Source: JAPPFW01 sp965231815 (GTDB taxonomy: Bacteria > Actinomycetota > Acidimicrobiia > Spongiisociales > Spongiisociaceae). Taken from it: DNA of 64,000 nucleotides. The stretch is taken from NCBI GenBank assembly GCA_965231815.1, contig OZ246890.1, positions 1,116,001-1,180,000 on the forward strand. The letters run 5' to 3'. The stretch's first letter is position 1; each line of letters begins with the position of its first letter. A program made the translations under genes and the position numbers. Below, in pieces: positions 11,634 to 20,286 of this stretch. The notes below the pieces were generated by a model that saw only the letters and a program-made list of their open reading frames with translations, made no database searches and was not told the origin of the DNA.

Positions 11634-11823
11634 GGGTTGGTATTGACGACGTGCTGGCAGAAGCCGCTCTGTTCGGTCGCGTCATCGAGACGTTCGTGGT
11701 GGCGCAGCTGCGAGCCAAGGCTGCGATTCCCCGGTCTCGCTACCGGCTGGCGCATCTGCGGGAGTAGAACGGCCACCGTGAGGTGGACCTGATCGCCGAA
11801 CTCGGAGGCGGTCGGATCATCGG
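11634..11823 (+). pseudogene. relic of a DUF4143 ATPase C-terminus
   Basis: Translation of this stretch gives GRVIETFVVAQLRAKAAIPRSRYRLAHLRE, a TAG stop, then NGHREVDLIAELGGGRIIG. This is the C-terminal nuclease-like part of AAA_14/DUF4143 proteins (HLRxxNGxxEVDLI). No Walker motifs are present upstream. The remaining bases between 11573 and 11934 hold nothing else that I recognise. Confidence 0.6.
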
Positions 11824-11934
11824 ACGCTGGAGATCATCGGCTTGGCCGTTCTATAGCCCGAGGCGCCGGGTGAACCACTTCCTGAGTAAACCCGGACAGG
11901 CGGTGGTAGCCTTGAATGTGCCCGAAGTGGGGGG

Positions 11935-12408
11935 TTGCAGGTGCCGGTAAGGATCGTCAAATCGTCTCGTTCACATAGTGTGGCGCCGGTGTATCGACGG
12001 GTGCGGGCAGCAGACCTTCCGGCGATCATGACGCCGGGGTCATCTCGGCCCCACGTTCCGCTGACGTTGCTCGTCAAGGAGTGGGACTACTTTCCCGACG
12101 ACCGGGCGTTCATGATCGAAGACGAGCCGGTGGGTCCGGACGCGGATGATCTGTGCAGGATTGCGGCGGTGGTCCACGCTCTTTGCGAGCGCGATGGGGT
12201 GCAGATTCCGGATTGGGTATGGGAACACCGATCGGTAGTTCCATTGGCCTGGGATCGTTCTTGTGTGATGGAAGGGTTCATCTGGGAGAGGACGGTCGAG
12301 CACGCCCCGCCGGCATGTGAGTTCCACAACGTCTGGTTCGACTACCAGTTCATCAGCACCGAGCGTCGCCGCGTCACCAAGGACAACTACATGAACTTCG
12401 TCCAGTGA
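11935..12408 (+). CDS. hypothetical protein paired with nucleotidyltransferase
   Basis: 157 residues from TTG 11935 (GTG 11941 possible). The sequence is rich in Trp, Asp and His (LLVKEWDYFPDDRAFMIEDEPVG, IPDWVWEHRSVVPLAWDR) and has no domain that I can name. Its TGA overlaps the GTG of the next gene by four bases, so the two are translationally coupled. With the partner an MNT/AbiEii-like nucleotidyltransferase, a toxin-antitoxin role is plausible but inferred. Confidence 0.5.
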   Translation: MQVPVRIVKSSRSHSVAPVYRRVRAADLPAIMTPGSSRPHVPLTLLVKEWDYFPDDRAFMIEDEPVGPDADDLCRIAAVVHALCERDGVQIPDWVWEHRSVVPLAWDRSCVMEGFIWERTVEHAPPACEFHNVWFDYQFISTERRRVTKDNYMNFVQ

Positions 12409-13031
12409 CCGAGCTTCCGTACCGGTCATTCAATGAATTGATCAGCCTTCTCACGGAGGTGGATGACGTACTGAGTGAGCACACCCCTACCGGAATCATG
12501 TACGTTCTGTACGTCATCGGCGGGGTTGCGATCGGGTCGGTCTTCGGGAACAGGCTGACGCAGGACGTGGATGTGGCCACCGCCGACGTTCCCCCTCAAG
12601 TGTTGGAAGCCGCTCGCGTGGTAGCCGGACGACACGGTATGCCCGATGGCTGGATCAATAATCAAGCGGCGGAGTTGATCGAAGTCGACCTGTCTATTGA
12701 CTCTTTCGGCACTGCCTACGAGGGTCGCTGCCTCTTGGTCCGGGTGGCGAAACCGGAAGTACTGCTCGCCCTCAAGCTCATGTCAGGTCGTGGTAAGGGT
12801 GTGCGTGACATCTTGGAATTAGCGGAGTTCACCGGCATCGTGTCCTACGACAACCTATTGAGTTTGTGCGATGAGGTCTTTTCCGAATCTGCCTCGTACG
12901 TGTTCGAGCGAGCTTGGGTATCGAACGTAAGCCGGGACATCCATCATCTTCTGGCGCGCAAACGATCGGGCGGTTCTCTAGAGGATGATGTAGCCCGGCT
13001 CGCAGCCGGCCTGAATGGGACGGATCGATGA
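12405..13031 (+). CDS. nucleotidyltransferase-fold protein (toxin-antitoxin-like)
   Basis: 208 residues from GTG 12405. The motif VIGGVAIGSVFGNRLTQDVDVA is the GG...R.T.DxD signature of AbiEii/DUF6036-type nucleotidyltransferases, and EVLLALKLMSGRGKGVRDILEL is the KL...R...D helix usual after it. Such proteins transfer nucleotides to tRNA or partner proteins in toxin-antitoxin pairs. It overlaps the upstream 157-aa gene, which is the likely partner. Exact family is unsure. Confidence 0.65.
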   Translation: MTELPYRSFNELISLLTEVDDVLSEHTPTGIMYVLYVIGGVAIGSVFGNRLTQDVDVATADVPPQVLEAARVVAGRHGMPDGWINNQAAELIEVDLSIDSFGTAYEGRCLLVRVAKPEVLLALKLMSGRGKGVRDILELAEFTGIVSYDNLLSLCDEVFSESASYVFERAWVSNVSRDIHHLLARKRSGGSLEDDVARLAAGLNGTDR

Positions 13032-13125
13032 GCCGAGCAAGGCCGAGGGGCCCCAAGTGATGTCGGGTCAGGCACGCCCTCTGTTGCACATAACGGGCGG
13101 TGCGGGTTAGAGGGCTACAAGTAAG

Positions 13126-13503
13126 ATGCGCTTCATGGTGACCGTCTTCGAGCTCAGCAACCCGTGGCCGACCCCGGACGATGCGATCGAGACCGCCCGT
13201 TTCGTGGCAAAACAAGCATTTAAGATATACGGTGATCGTCTCGACAGCTTGTGGATGTATGGTTCGCGGGCTCGGGGGGATCATCAGCCGGATTCCGACC
13301 TGGACCTGCTCCTGGTTAAGACGTCCGAGCAAATCGATCCACGCAACAAGCTGGAAGATCAGTTGTACATGTCGCTGCTGGACCAGCTATCCGGGGATAT
13401 GAGGGTTATGGTGTCGCTCCACACGACCTATCCCGAGCAACTCGAAAGCTGGGATACCATGTTCTACCGGAGTGTGCGTGCTGACGCCATACGGATAGCA
13501 TGA
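13126..13503 (+). CDS. MNT-type nucleotidyltransferase antitoxin
   Basis: 125 residues from ATG 13126. The minimal nucleotidyltransferase signature MYGSRARGDHQPDSDLDLLLV (GSxxRG...DxD) lies at about residues 44-64. MNT proteins AMPylate and neutralise HEPN ribonucleases. The stop overlaps the start of the HEPN gene (ATGA, 13500-13503). It is slightly longer than typical ~100-residue MNTs. Confidence 0.85.
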   Translation: MRFMVTVFELSNPWPTPDDAIETARFVAKQAFKIYGDRLDSLWMYGSRARGDHQPDSDLDLLLVKTSEQIDPRNKLEDQLYMSLLDQLSGDMRVMVSLHTTYPEQLESWDTMFYRSVRADAIRIA

Positions 13504-13892
13504 CCTCGACCGAAGAAGCGTTCACGCTTCTCGCAGGCGCTAACGAGAGGCTTGGTCATGCTGAGACCAGCCTCCGGGTAGGGATGTACGGTCCCGCCGT
13601 ATCGCTGGCGTACTACGCCGCATATCACGCCGCTCAAGCCATTATCGCTTATCACCGGCGGTCGGCCAAGACCCATCGCGGTATCCGAGGTCTGTTTTGG
13701 GCCCTGGCCGTGGAGGGTTCTGACATCCCACCGGAGGTTGGCAAGCTCATCAACGGCCTAGCACGCAACCGAGTGAAGGCGGACTACACAGCGATATGGG
13801 ATTGGGATGAGGTTGATGCTGCAGAGGCCGTCGGACGCGCACAGACATTCGTGAACGAAGTGTATGCCTGGTTCCATCGCCATCACGGGTGA
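13500..13892 (+). CDS. HEPN domain toxin
   Basis: 130 residues from ATG 13500. Helical HEPN fold: AETSLRVGMYGPAVSLAYYAAYHAAQAIIAY is the classic small-residue helix pair, and RNRVKADYTAIWDW carries the R...DY variant of the HEPN active-site motif (RxxxxH in others). HEPN proteins of this type are RNases inhibited by MNT partners. The gene overlaps its MNT partner upstream, giving a complete MNT-HEPN toxin-antitoxin operon at the edge of the methyltransferase system. Confidence 0.85.
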   Translation: MTSTEEAFTLLAGANERLGHAETSLRVGMYGPAVSLAYYAAYHAAQAIIAYHRRSAKTHRGIRGLFWALAVEGSDIPPEVGKLINGLARNRVKADYTAIWDWDEVDAAEAVGRAQTFVNEVYAWFHRHHG

Positions 13893-14283
13893 TCGGCAGC
13901 CTTGACCTTCTCGTGAGTTCTCCGCCTCTCGGAATCGGAGACGGCGGCGAGGCTGCATACGCAGCAGTAGCAACGCTACCGATGCAATGTCTTAGCTTCG
14001 ATCAGAGGGAAGTGCGCGAGGAGGCGGGGGGCGCGGCAACTGCGAGAGGATTAATGGCTCTTCGCGAATGAGGGAGAGTAGCCGGTCTCTGAATCGCTCG
14101 AACCCGACCTAAGCCGCTCGCACCCCCCAATGTTACCCCGTGAAGTGGGAATCAAGGCTAGCGCGAGCGTAGTTCTCGTTGTAGTCGTACCTGCCGGACT
14201 GGAGTAGGATCATCCTGTGAAAGTTATCTACGAGAGGTCGCCGGGCGGCAAAGATCGTCTTCCGACAGATACCGATTAGCGTT
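13893..14283. other. intergenic region upstream of the methyltransferase operon
   Basis: A short frame at 13889-14071 ends in REEAGGAATARGLMALRE but has no recognised homology or ribosome-binding site. No other gene is visible. The region should hold the promoter of the dcm-like operon; I see no clear operator. Confidence 0.3.
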
Positions 14284-15456
14284 ATGACGGTCGCGGGGAG
14301 GTCACGGTGTTCACCGGATCTGCGTAAACCGATCAAGGTTTTCGACTTCTTCTCTGGATGTGGCGGCTCAAGCGCTGGTCTGCGGGCCGCTGGACTTGAG
14401 ATTGTCCTCGGTTTGGACAACAACATTGATGCGGGACGGACGTTTAGGGACAATTTCGCTGAGGCGGAGTTCGTCTGTGCTGATATTGAGAACGTAGCCG
14501 AGGAGTCTTTCGACGGCATCGTCGACCGCTGGGCAGATCACCCGTTGTTGTTCAACGTGTGCGCCCCATGCCAGCCGTTCTCTCGGCAGCTGAGGGGCGA
14601 TGCTTCATCAGACGACAGTCGCCTGGATCTCCTTAGCGATTTTCTGCGATTCGTCCGAAGGCACCGGCCCGAGATGATTTTCGCAGAGAATGTGCCCGGC
14701 CTGCGAGACGGGATCGCCGGTCGAGAGGTTTTTCTGCGATTCACTCGCATACTGGATGAACTCGGCTACGACACGAACCACGGGGTCGTCCGCTCGCAGG
14801 ACTACGGCGTGCCGCAGCGGAGAGCGCGGCTGGTTCTGCTGGCAAGCCTGTTCGGTCCCGTCGACGCTCCTGCCCGGACTCACGGTCCGGGTACCAAACG
14901 ACCGAGCTACGCTACGGTGGCCGACTGGATACGCGATTTGCCCGAGATCTCGGCCGGAGAGTCCCACCCTCTTGTGCCAAATCATCGTGCGGCTGGTTTG
15001 TCATCGCTCAACCTGCGGCGGATCCGCGCTACCCCTCCTGGAGGTGGTTGGAGGGACCTGCCGCCTCACCTACTGCCGGACAGTCGAAAGTCGGGTTTCG
15101 CAGGTTTCACCGATGTCTACGGCCGCTTGAAGTGGGACCTTCCAGCGCCTGCGTTGACGACCAGGTGCATCAGCTATTCGAACGGGCGTTACGGGCATCC
15201 TGAGCAGGATCGCGCCATCAGCGTACGCGAAGCCGCTTGCCTGCAGACGTTTCCTCTGGACTTCGTCTTCACCGGCAACCTCAACTCGCAGGCCCGACAA
15301 GTGGGGAATGCGGTCCCGGCGCTGCTCGCCCAACAGTTTGGGGAACGTATCGTAAGCCATCTCGCGGGTATCGTAGGCGATGTAGGGGATCGTTCAGACA
15401 CGAGCCGGATCATGAATAACGGGTTTGTCTCCAGACCGGGCTCTAAGCATGGCTAG
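14284..15456 (+). CDS. DNA (cytosine-5) methyltransferase
   Basis: 390 residues from ATG 14284. C5-methyltransferase motifs occur in order: motif I VFDFFSGCGGSSAGL (residues 19-33), motif IV FNVCAPCQPFS (PCQ nucleophile, about 96-106), motif VI EMIFAENVPGL, motif VIII QRRARLVLLAS, and motifs IX-X with REAACLQTFPLDF and QVGNAVPALLA near 320-350. It probably methylates host DNA at an unknown site. No adjacent restriction endonuclease is recognisable. Its stop overlaps the next gene by 8 bases (ATGGCTAG), so it is coupled to the GHKL ATPase/kinase. Confidence 0.93.
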   Translation: MTVAGRSRCSPDLRKPIKVFDFFSGCGGSSAGLRAAGLEIVLGLDNNIDAGRTFRDNFAEAEFVCADIENVAEESFDGIVDRWADHPLLFNVCAPCQPFSRQLRGDASSDDSRLDLLSDFLRFVRRHRPEMIFAENVPGLRDGIAGREVFLRFTRILDELGYDTNHGVVRSQDYGVPQRRARLVLLASLFGPVDAPARTHGPGTKRPSYATVADWIRDLPEISAGESHPLVPNHRAAGLSSLNLRRIRATPPGGGWRDLPPHLLPDSRKSGFAGFTDVYGRLKWDLPAPALTTRCISYSNGRYGHPEQDRAISVREAACLQTFPLDFVFTGNLNSQARQVGNAVPALLAQQFGERIVSHLAGIVGDVGDRSDTSRIMNNGFVSRPGSKHG

Positions 15457-18418
15457 GTTCAGAACAAGCGCTCGGACGGTAGACATGCTCGGCCGTCAGC
15501 AGATCGCAGGTATCCCCACCGCCATCAGTGAGCTATTCAAGAACTCCCATGACGCGTATGCCACGCGTGTCGAGGCCGACTACTACCGTCCAGAGCAGCT
15601 CCTCGTTCTTAGAGACGACGGCCTCGGGATGACTCCCGATGACATCATAGAGCGATGGCTCGTCCTGGGGACGGACAGCAAAGTCGGCGGCAGCGGCGAG
15701 TTGGACGACATAGCGTCCGCCATGGGTCTGGAGGCCCGCATTCCGACCGGCGAGAAGGGCATCGGTCGGCTAGCCATCGCGGCGATAGGCCCTCAAGTGC
15801 TCCTTGTTACCCGGGCAAGACGATCTGACGGGCTTCACCCTACGGTGGTCTCGTTCGTCAACTGGTCGCTTTTTGCTCTGCCACGGATCGCCCTGGATGA
15901 GATCGAGGTCCCTGTCCAGCAGTTTCCTGATGGCAAGCTGCCCACCGCCGACGATCTGTCACTGCTGGTTGACGCTGTGCGAGAGAATCTCGACCGGGTG
16001 CGTGGTAGGTCAGACAGCGAAGCCGTCGGTGACATTGAACGACAGTTAGAGGCAGCCTCGTTTGATGTCGCCGCCCTCCAGAGGCGTTTCAAGTCGGCTG
16101 CCCTCCTCGGTTCAGCGACCGGAACGCAGTTCTACATCCAGCCCACGGATCCGATGCTCGCGGACGCGCTGGTAGACAAGCCGGGGAAGCGCGGGATGGG
16201 CGACTTACCGAAGGCTCTATTGGGGTTCACGAACACGATGATGCCTGATCACCCGCAGGCACCCCTCACTACGACCTTCCGGGACCATCGCTCTCCAGAC
16301 CTCTCTGTGTCGGTAATCGGATCGGATGAGTTCTTTACACCGGAAGAGTTCCGCGGCGCCGACCATCACATCCACGGGTCCTTCGACGAATATGGCCAAT
16401 TCTCCGGAACGGTGTCCGTGTACGGTGGCGAGCCCGAGCAACACGCCATTGTTTGGCCCGGCGCGAAAGGCCGCAAGACCGCCTGCGGCTCCTTCACCAT
16501 TGATTTTGCCTATGTGCAGGGCGTGGCCCGTGAATCACGAATGCCCCCTGATCGCTGGAGAGAGATCACCACGAAAATGGACCGGATGGGGGGGCTGTAT
16601 ATATACAGGAACGGTATCCGTATCCTGCCGTATGGGAACACGGACTATGACTTCCTTCGCATAGAGGAGCGACGCAATTTCGGAGCGAGATATTACTTTT
16701 TCTCGTACCGTCGAATGATCGGAGCAATAGAACTACCACCCGAGAGTTCGCGTCTTCTTGTCGAAAAAGCCGGCCGTGAGGGGTTCCGAGAGAACAAGGC
16801 CTACCGCGACTTCCGTGCGATCCTCGAGAACTTCCTTGTCCAGCTTGCCGCCGACTATTTCCGGGGCAAGGCGGCGCGCGGTGCCCTGTACCGGAAAACT
16901 AAGGAAGACCTAGATCAACAAGCCCGGGCGCGCAAACGGCAAGCCCAACAATCGCGAGCGAGACGACTGACGCTCGTGAGAGCCCTTCGCGAACGTGCAG
17001 CCATGATCGCTAGCGACGAACCGACGCTGAGGGTCGAAGCGGTGGTCGAGAGGCTTGTAACAGAGGTGGAAGCGGCCTCCCGCGCAGTTGATTCGGACAG
17101 CAAACTTCGAGCAATCCTCCAAGCAGAGTTGTCAGCGCAGCGAGCGTTAGCCGGGCTGAGAAGCGAACTCAGGGTCCCTCAAGCGCGGGGTTTTGCCCTT
17201 TCGCGGGCGCTGCGCCGCGACCTCGCAGCGTACAGAGAACAGCGCGCCGAGTTGGATGAAGAAATATTCAAGCCCGGCTTTGCCCTAGTGGAGGAGGTGG
17301 TCGCCGAGGCCACCAGCGGCCTGGATGCAAGCCGGCGACGGCGTTTCGATGCCGCTACGGAAGAAGCCGGGCGGGCTGCCCGGCAGACGGTGGCCACCTG
17401 CCGACACAACTTGGAGGAGCAACTGCGGGCTACGAGCGAGTCGGTTAGCGATGCAGTCCGGCAGGCGATCGCGAATCTCGAGTCTCATCTGAATGAGATG
17501 GCACAACGGTTTCAACGAACGGACCTCACGGTGTTGACTGATGCCGAGGTCGTGGAACTGCGGTTCGGACTCGACTCGGAAATCGATTCCATAGCGTCTG
17601 CCAAACGGGAGCAGTTAGAGAGGATATCCGAGCAACTCCGAGCGATCACCGTTGTTCCCGACGGCTCCGGTCAAATAGTCACTCAGTTGGACATTGCCGG
17701 GGCTGTGGAGGAGGAGTTGCTCGCCCTTCAAGAGCGCGCCGAAGCGGATCTGGATCTCACCCAACTCGGGATGGCCGTTGGGATCATTGACCATGAGTTC
17801 CAATCAACGATTCGCTCAGTCCGGAACAATCTTCGCCGATTCAAGGCATGGGCGGACATCAACGACGAGTTGTCCGATGTCTACAACGGGATCCGAGTCA
17901 ACTTTGAACATCTCGACAGCTATCTCACCCTGTTCACTCCACTACAAAGGCGCCTGTACAGATCCAAGGTCGAAATCAAGGGCAGCGATGTGAGCAAGTT
18001 CCTGCTGGGTCTATTCGGAGAACGCCTCAAACGCCATGGCGTGGAAGCCAAAGCTACAGAGACATTCCAGCGGCACCGATTTACCGGCTATCCGTCAACG
18101 TTCTATCCGGTGTTCGTAAACCTAGTGGACAACGCCATATTCTGGCTCCGGGATCAGCCACCGCCGCGTTATATCTCCTTAGATGCTAAAGGCGCAACTA
18201 TGATCATCGCTGACAATGGTCCCGGTGTACACGACCGCGATCGCGAGGCGATCTTCGAACTCGGCTTCACACGCAAGCCTGGTGGGCGTGGCTTGGGCCT
18301 ATACATTTCCCGTGATGTTCTGGCCCGCGTCGGATACGACCTGACCGTCGGCGAGCGTTCCGACGGAAACGGTACGACCTTCATGATTCGACCGAGGAAT
18401 GCTGACGAAGATGGCTGA
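15449..18418 (+). CDS. MORC/MutL-like GHKL ATPase fused to a histidine-kinase core
   Basis: 989 residues from ATG 15449. The N-terminus is a GHKL ATPase of the MORC/MutL type: N-box ISELFKNSHDAYA (about 24-36), G1 LRDDGLGMT, G2 RIPTGEKGIGRLAIAA. The middle is basic and coiled-coil-like (about 480-700: QQARARKRQAQQSRARR and heptads). The C-terminus is a second, complete histidine-kinase module: candidate phospho-His in GIIDHEFQSTIRSVRNNLRRF, N-box VFVNLVDNAIFWL, G1 MIIADNGPGV, G2 GRGLGLYISRDVL. It lies between the methyltransferase and the receiver protein, with 8-base overlaps at both ends. Iyer and Aravind linked prokaryotic MORC-like ATPases to restriction-modification operons; a sensor role toward DNA state is inferred. 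Confidence 0.85.
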   Translation: MARFRTSARTVDMLGRQQIAGIPTAISELFKNSHDAYATRVEADYYRPEQLLVLRDDGLGMTPDDIIERWLVLGTDSKVGGSGELDDIASAMGLEARIPTGEKGIGRLAIAAIGPQVLLVTRARRSDGLHPTVVSFVNWSLFALPRIALDEIEVPVQQFPDGKLPTADDLSLLVDAVRENLDRVRGRSDSEAVGDIERQLEAASFDVAALQRRFKSAALLGSATGTQFYIQPTDPMLADALVDKPGKRGMGDLPKALLGFTNTMMPDHPQAPLTTTFRDHRSPDLSVSVIGSDEFFTPEEFRGADHHIHGSFDEYGQFSGTVSVYGGEPEQHAIVWPGAKGRKTACGSFTIDFAYVQGVARESRMPPDRWREITTKMDRMGGLYIYRNGIRILPYGNTDYDFLRIEERRNFGARYYFFSYRRMIGAIELPPESSRLLVEKAGREGFRENKAYRDFRAILENFLVQLAADYFRGKAARGALYRKTKEDLDQQARARKRQAQQSRARRLTLVRALRERAAMIASDEPTLRVEAVVERLVTEVEAASRAVDSDSKLRAILQAELSAQRALAGLRSELRVPQARGFALSRALRRDLAAYREQRAELDEEIFKPGFALVEEVVAEATSGLDASRRRRFDAATEEAGRAARQTVATCRHNLEEQLRATSESVSDAVRQAIANLESHLNEMAQRFQRTDLTVLTDAEVVELRFGLDSEIDSIASAKREQLERISEQLRAITVVPDGSGQIVTQLDIAGAVEEELLALQERAEADLDLTQLGMAVGIIDHEFQSTIRSVRNNLRRFKAWADINDELSDVYNGIRVNFEHLDSYLTLFTPLQRRLYRSKVEIKGSDVSKFLLGLFGERLKRHGVEAKATETFQRHRFTGYPSTFYPVFVNLVDNAIFWLRDQPPPRYISLDAKGATMIIADNGPGVHDRDREAIFELGFTRKPGGRGLGLYISRDVLARVGYDLTVGERSDGNGTTFMIRPRNADEDG

Positions 18419-20054
18419 TGTTGACGTGCCAACCGTTTCTGAGCATCAGCCTCGAGCCATAATTGAGTCCTTCCTACAGAACGTAGTCATCCTCGACGAT
18501 GTTGTTGTCATGTCGCAACAAGGGGAGGAGCAGTCGAACACGACGACGCCGTCCACCACGCTCCGTCGTCCGGACTACCCGGAATCAACAGTGGCCAGTG
18601 ACAGGCGAGTTAGCTCCGATCGCCCGGGCGTCCCCTTGCATGCCGACACAGTGATCGACGCGTTCGCAGACCTCGGGATGGTGTGTGCCGTCCTGAAGGC
18701 TGGGCACGACAGCGCCTTCCCAGAACGGACCGTCAAGGCCGCTGTCCGTGCCGACATAGTGGTCCTTGACTGGAAGATTCACGAGTCGGCCGGCGATGTT
18801 GCTCTGAGCGTGATAAAGCGTATTCTCGAAGCCGATCAGAACAACCATCGCCTGAGACTTATCGCGATCTACACAGGCGAAACAGATCTCGGGGACATCT
18901 CCGAGCGGATCCAACTGGCGATCCAGGACTTCTATCAAGATGAAAAAGTAGATATTGCGAATCCGTCGTGTATTACGAAGGGACCCTTGCGAGTCCTAAT
19001 ACTTGCGAAGGAAGGAACACTTGGCGGTCACGGGCCTGGTCTTAACTACGCTGAAGTAACGGAAGACGCATTGGCGGGAAGGCTGGTGGATGAGTTCGTA
19101 TCGATGACCTCGGGACTGCTTCGCAATGTTGCACTTGCAGGAATCGCGACGATCCGAAAGAAGGCGCACAGGGTACTGGCTAGATTCAACGAGGATCTGG
19201 ATCCTGCATACCTTGGACATCGGCTGTTACTTCCCCACCCCCCCGACGCGGAGGATCACCTTGTGGCGGCGCTTGGCTCTGAATTGCTCTCCGTCCTAGA
19301 GGAGGAGCGGCCAGGAGATCACGCGGACATTGAAGCCATAGAGCGATGGCTGAATAGAGCGAACGGACCTGACATATCCAAACCGCTCACTCTCTCGACA
19401 CCGGCGAATGTAGTCAATGATTGCCTCGACTTACTCCTACGGGGTATCGATGCCACTCATGCTCAATACAGAACCTCCAAGAAGAAGTTGGAAGCCCGTG
19501 GAACAGAACTATTCACGGACTCCCCCGCTACAGCGAAGCTCTCCAATGAGAACTTTGCTGCGTTGCTCAACCTGAAGACCCGTTATCCAGGCCAACGTCC
19601 ACGATTAACGATCGGGGCCGTCTTGTACATCGAGGAACAGGATCGTTGTCAGTACTTGCTCTGTCTCCAGCCAAAATGCGACAGCATTCGACTTGAATCG
19701 GCGTCGGGGTTTCCCTTCATACCGTTGGCAACCGCTCAAGAAGAGAACAGAAAAAGGTCCTTCCCCTTGGTAGTAGAAATCCGGACAGGCGAGTGGGAGA
19801 CACTCGGAGTTGTCCCCAAGCCATCAGAACTGATAATACGTTCATTTCACGCAGGGTCGAACCCTCCCGGCGAAGTCATCGCCATCAAGGATAAACCTGG
19901 GGAGTTCTACTTCGAGGACGTTGACAAAAAGAAGTATCAGTGGGTCGCCGAAATGAAAGAGGAACATGCGTTTAGAGTTGCAGCAGCCGTTGCATCGGCT
20001 TTGGCACGCCCCGGCCCTAATGACGCAGAGTGGCTTAGGCGATCCTTCAGATAG
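18411..20054 (+). CDS. receiver-domain protein, effector or regulator of the methyltransferase operon
   Basis: 547 residues from ATG 18411 (8-base overlap with the kinase; ATG 18399 is an alternative). The first 200 residues look like a receiver domain with a long insert: acidic pair VVILDDVVVM, phosphoacceptor Asp in ADIVVLDWKI, hydroxyl residue in LIAIYTGE, Lys in CITKGPL. The remaining ~340 residues have no recognised domain. They include RPRLTIGAVLYIEEQDRCQYLLCLQPKCDS and a C-terminal FRVAAAVASALARPG. No nuclease motif is obvious. As the cognate partner of the histidine-kinase half upstream, it probably carries the output of the system. Confidence 0.75.
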   Translation: MADVDVPTVSEHQPRAIIESFLQNVVILDDVVVMSQQGEEQSNTTTPSTTLRRPDYPESTVASDRRVSSDRPGVPLHADTVIDAFADLGMVCAVLKAGHDSAFPERTVKAAVRADIVVLDWKIHESAGDVALSVIKRILEADQNNHRLRLIAIYTGETDLGDISERIQLAIQDFYQDEKVDIANPSCITKGPLRVLILAKEGTLGGHGPGLNYAEVTEDALAGRLVDEFVSMTSGLLRNVALAGIATIRKKAHRVLARFNEDLDPAYLGHRLLLPHPPDAEDHLVAALGSELLSVLEEERPGDHADIEAIERWLNRANGPDISKPLTLSTPANVVNDCLDLLLRGIDATHAQYRTSKKKLEARGTELFTDSPATAKLSNENFAALLNLKTRYPGQRPRLTIGAVLYIEEQDRCQYLLCLQPKCDSIRLESASGFPFIPLATAQEENRKRSFPLVVEIRTGEWETLGVVPKPSELIIRSFHAGSNPPGEVIAIKDKPGEFYFEDVDKKKYQWVAEMKEEHAFRVAAAVASALARPGPNDAEWLRRSFR

Positions 20055-20286
20055 TCGGAGTAGTCCACTCCCGTGTCTACCTCGTCAATCGTGAGGTGTC
20101 GCATCGAGACAGTCCGATCTCCAGCTTGATTCCGATCACGGAAGGGTTAATGTGCCTGACCTATGCGGCACGCGCCGGAACGTCTTGGACTTCACCCTTC
20201 TCTTGCCCATAATGAGCATGTTGCCGTAGCCGTTGGTTGAAGAGAGTATCTCCTCTGGCTCGGCAGGAGTGCCTGAAAGGGGGGTT

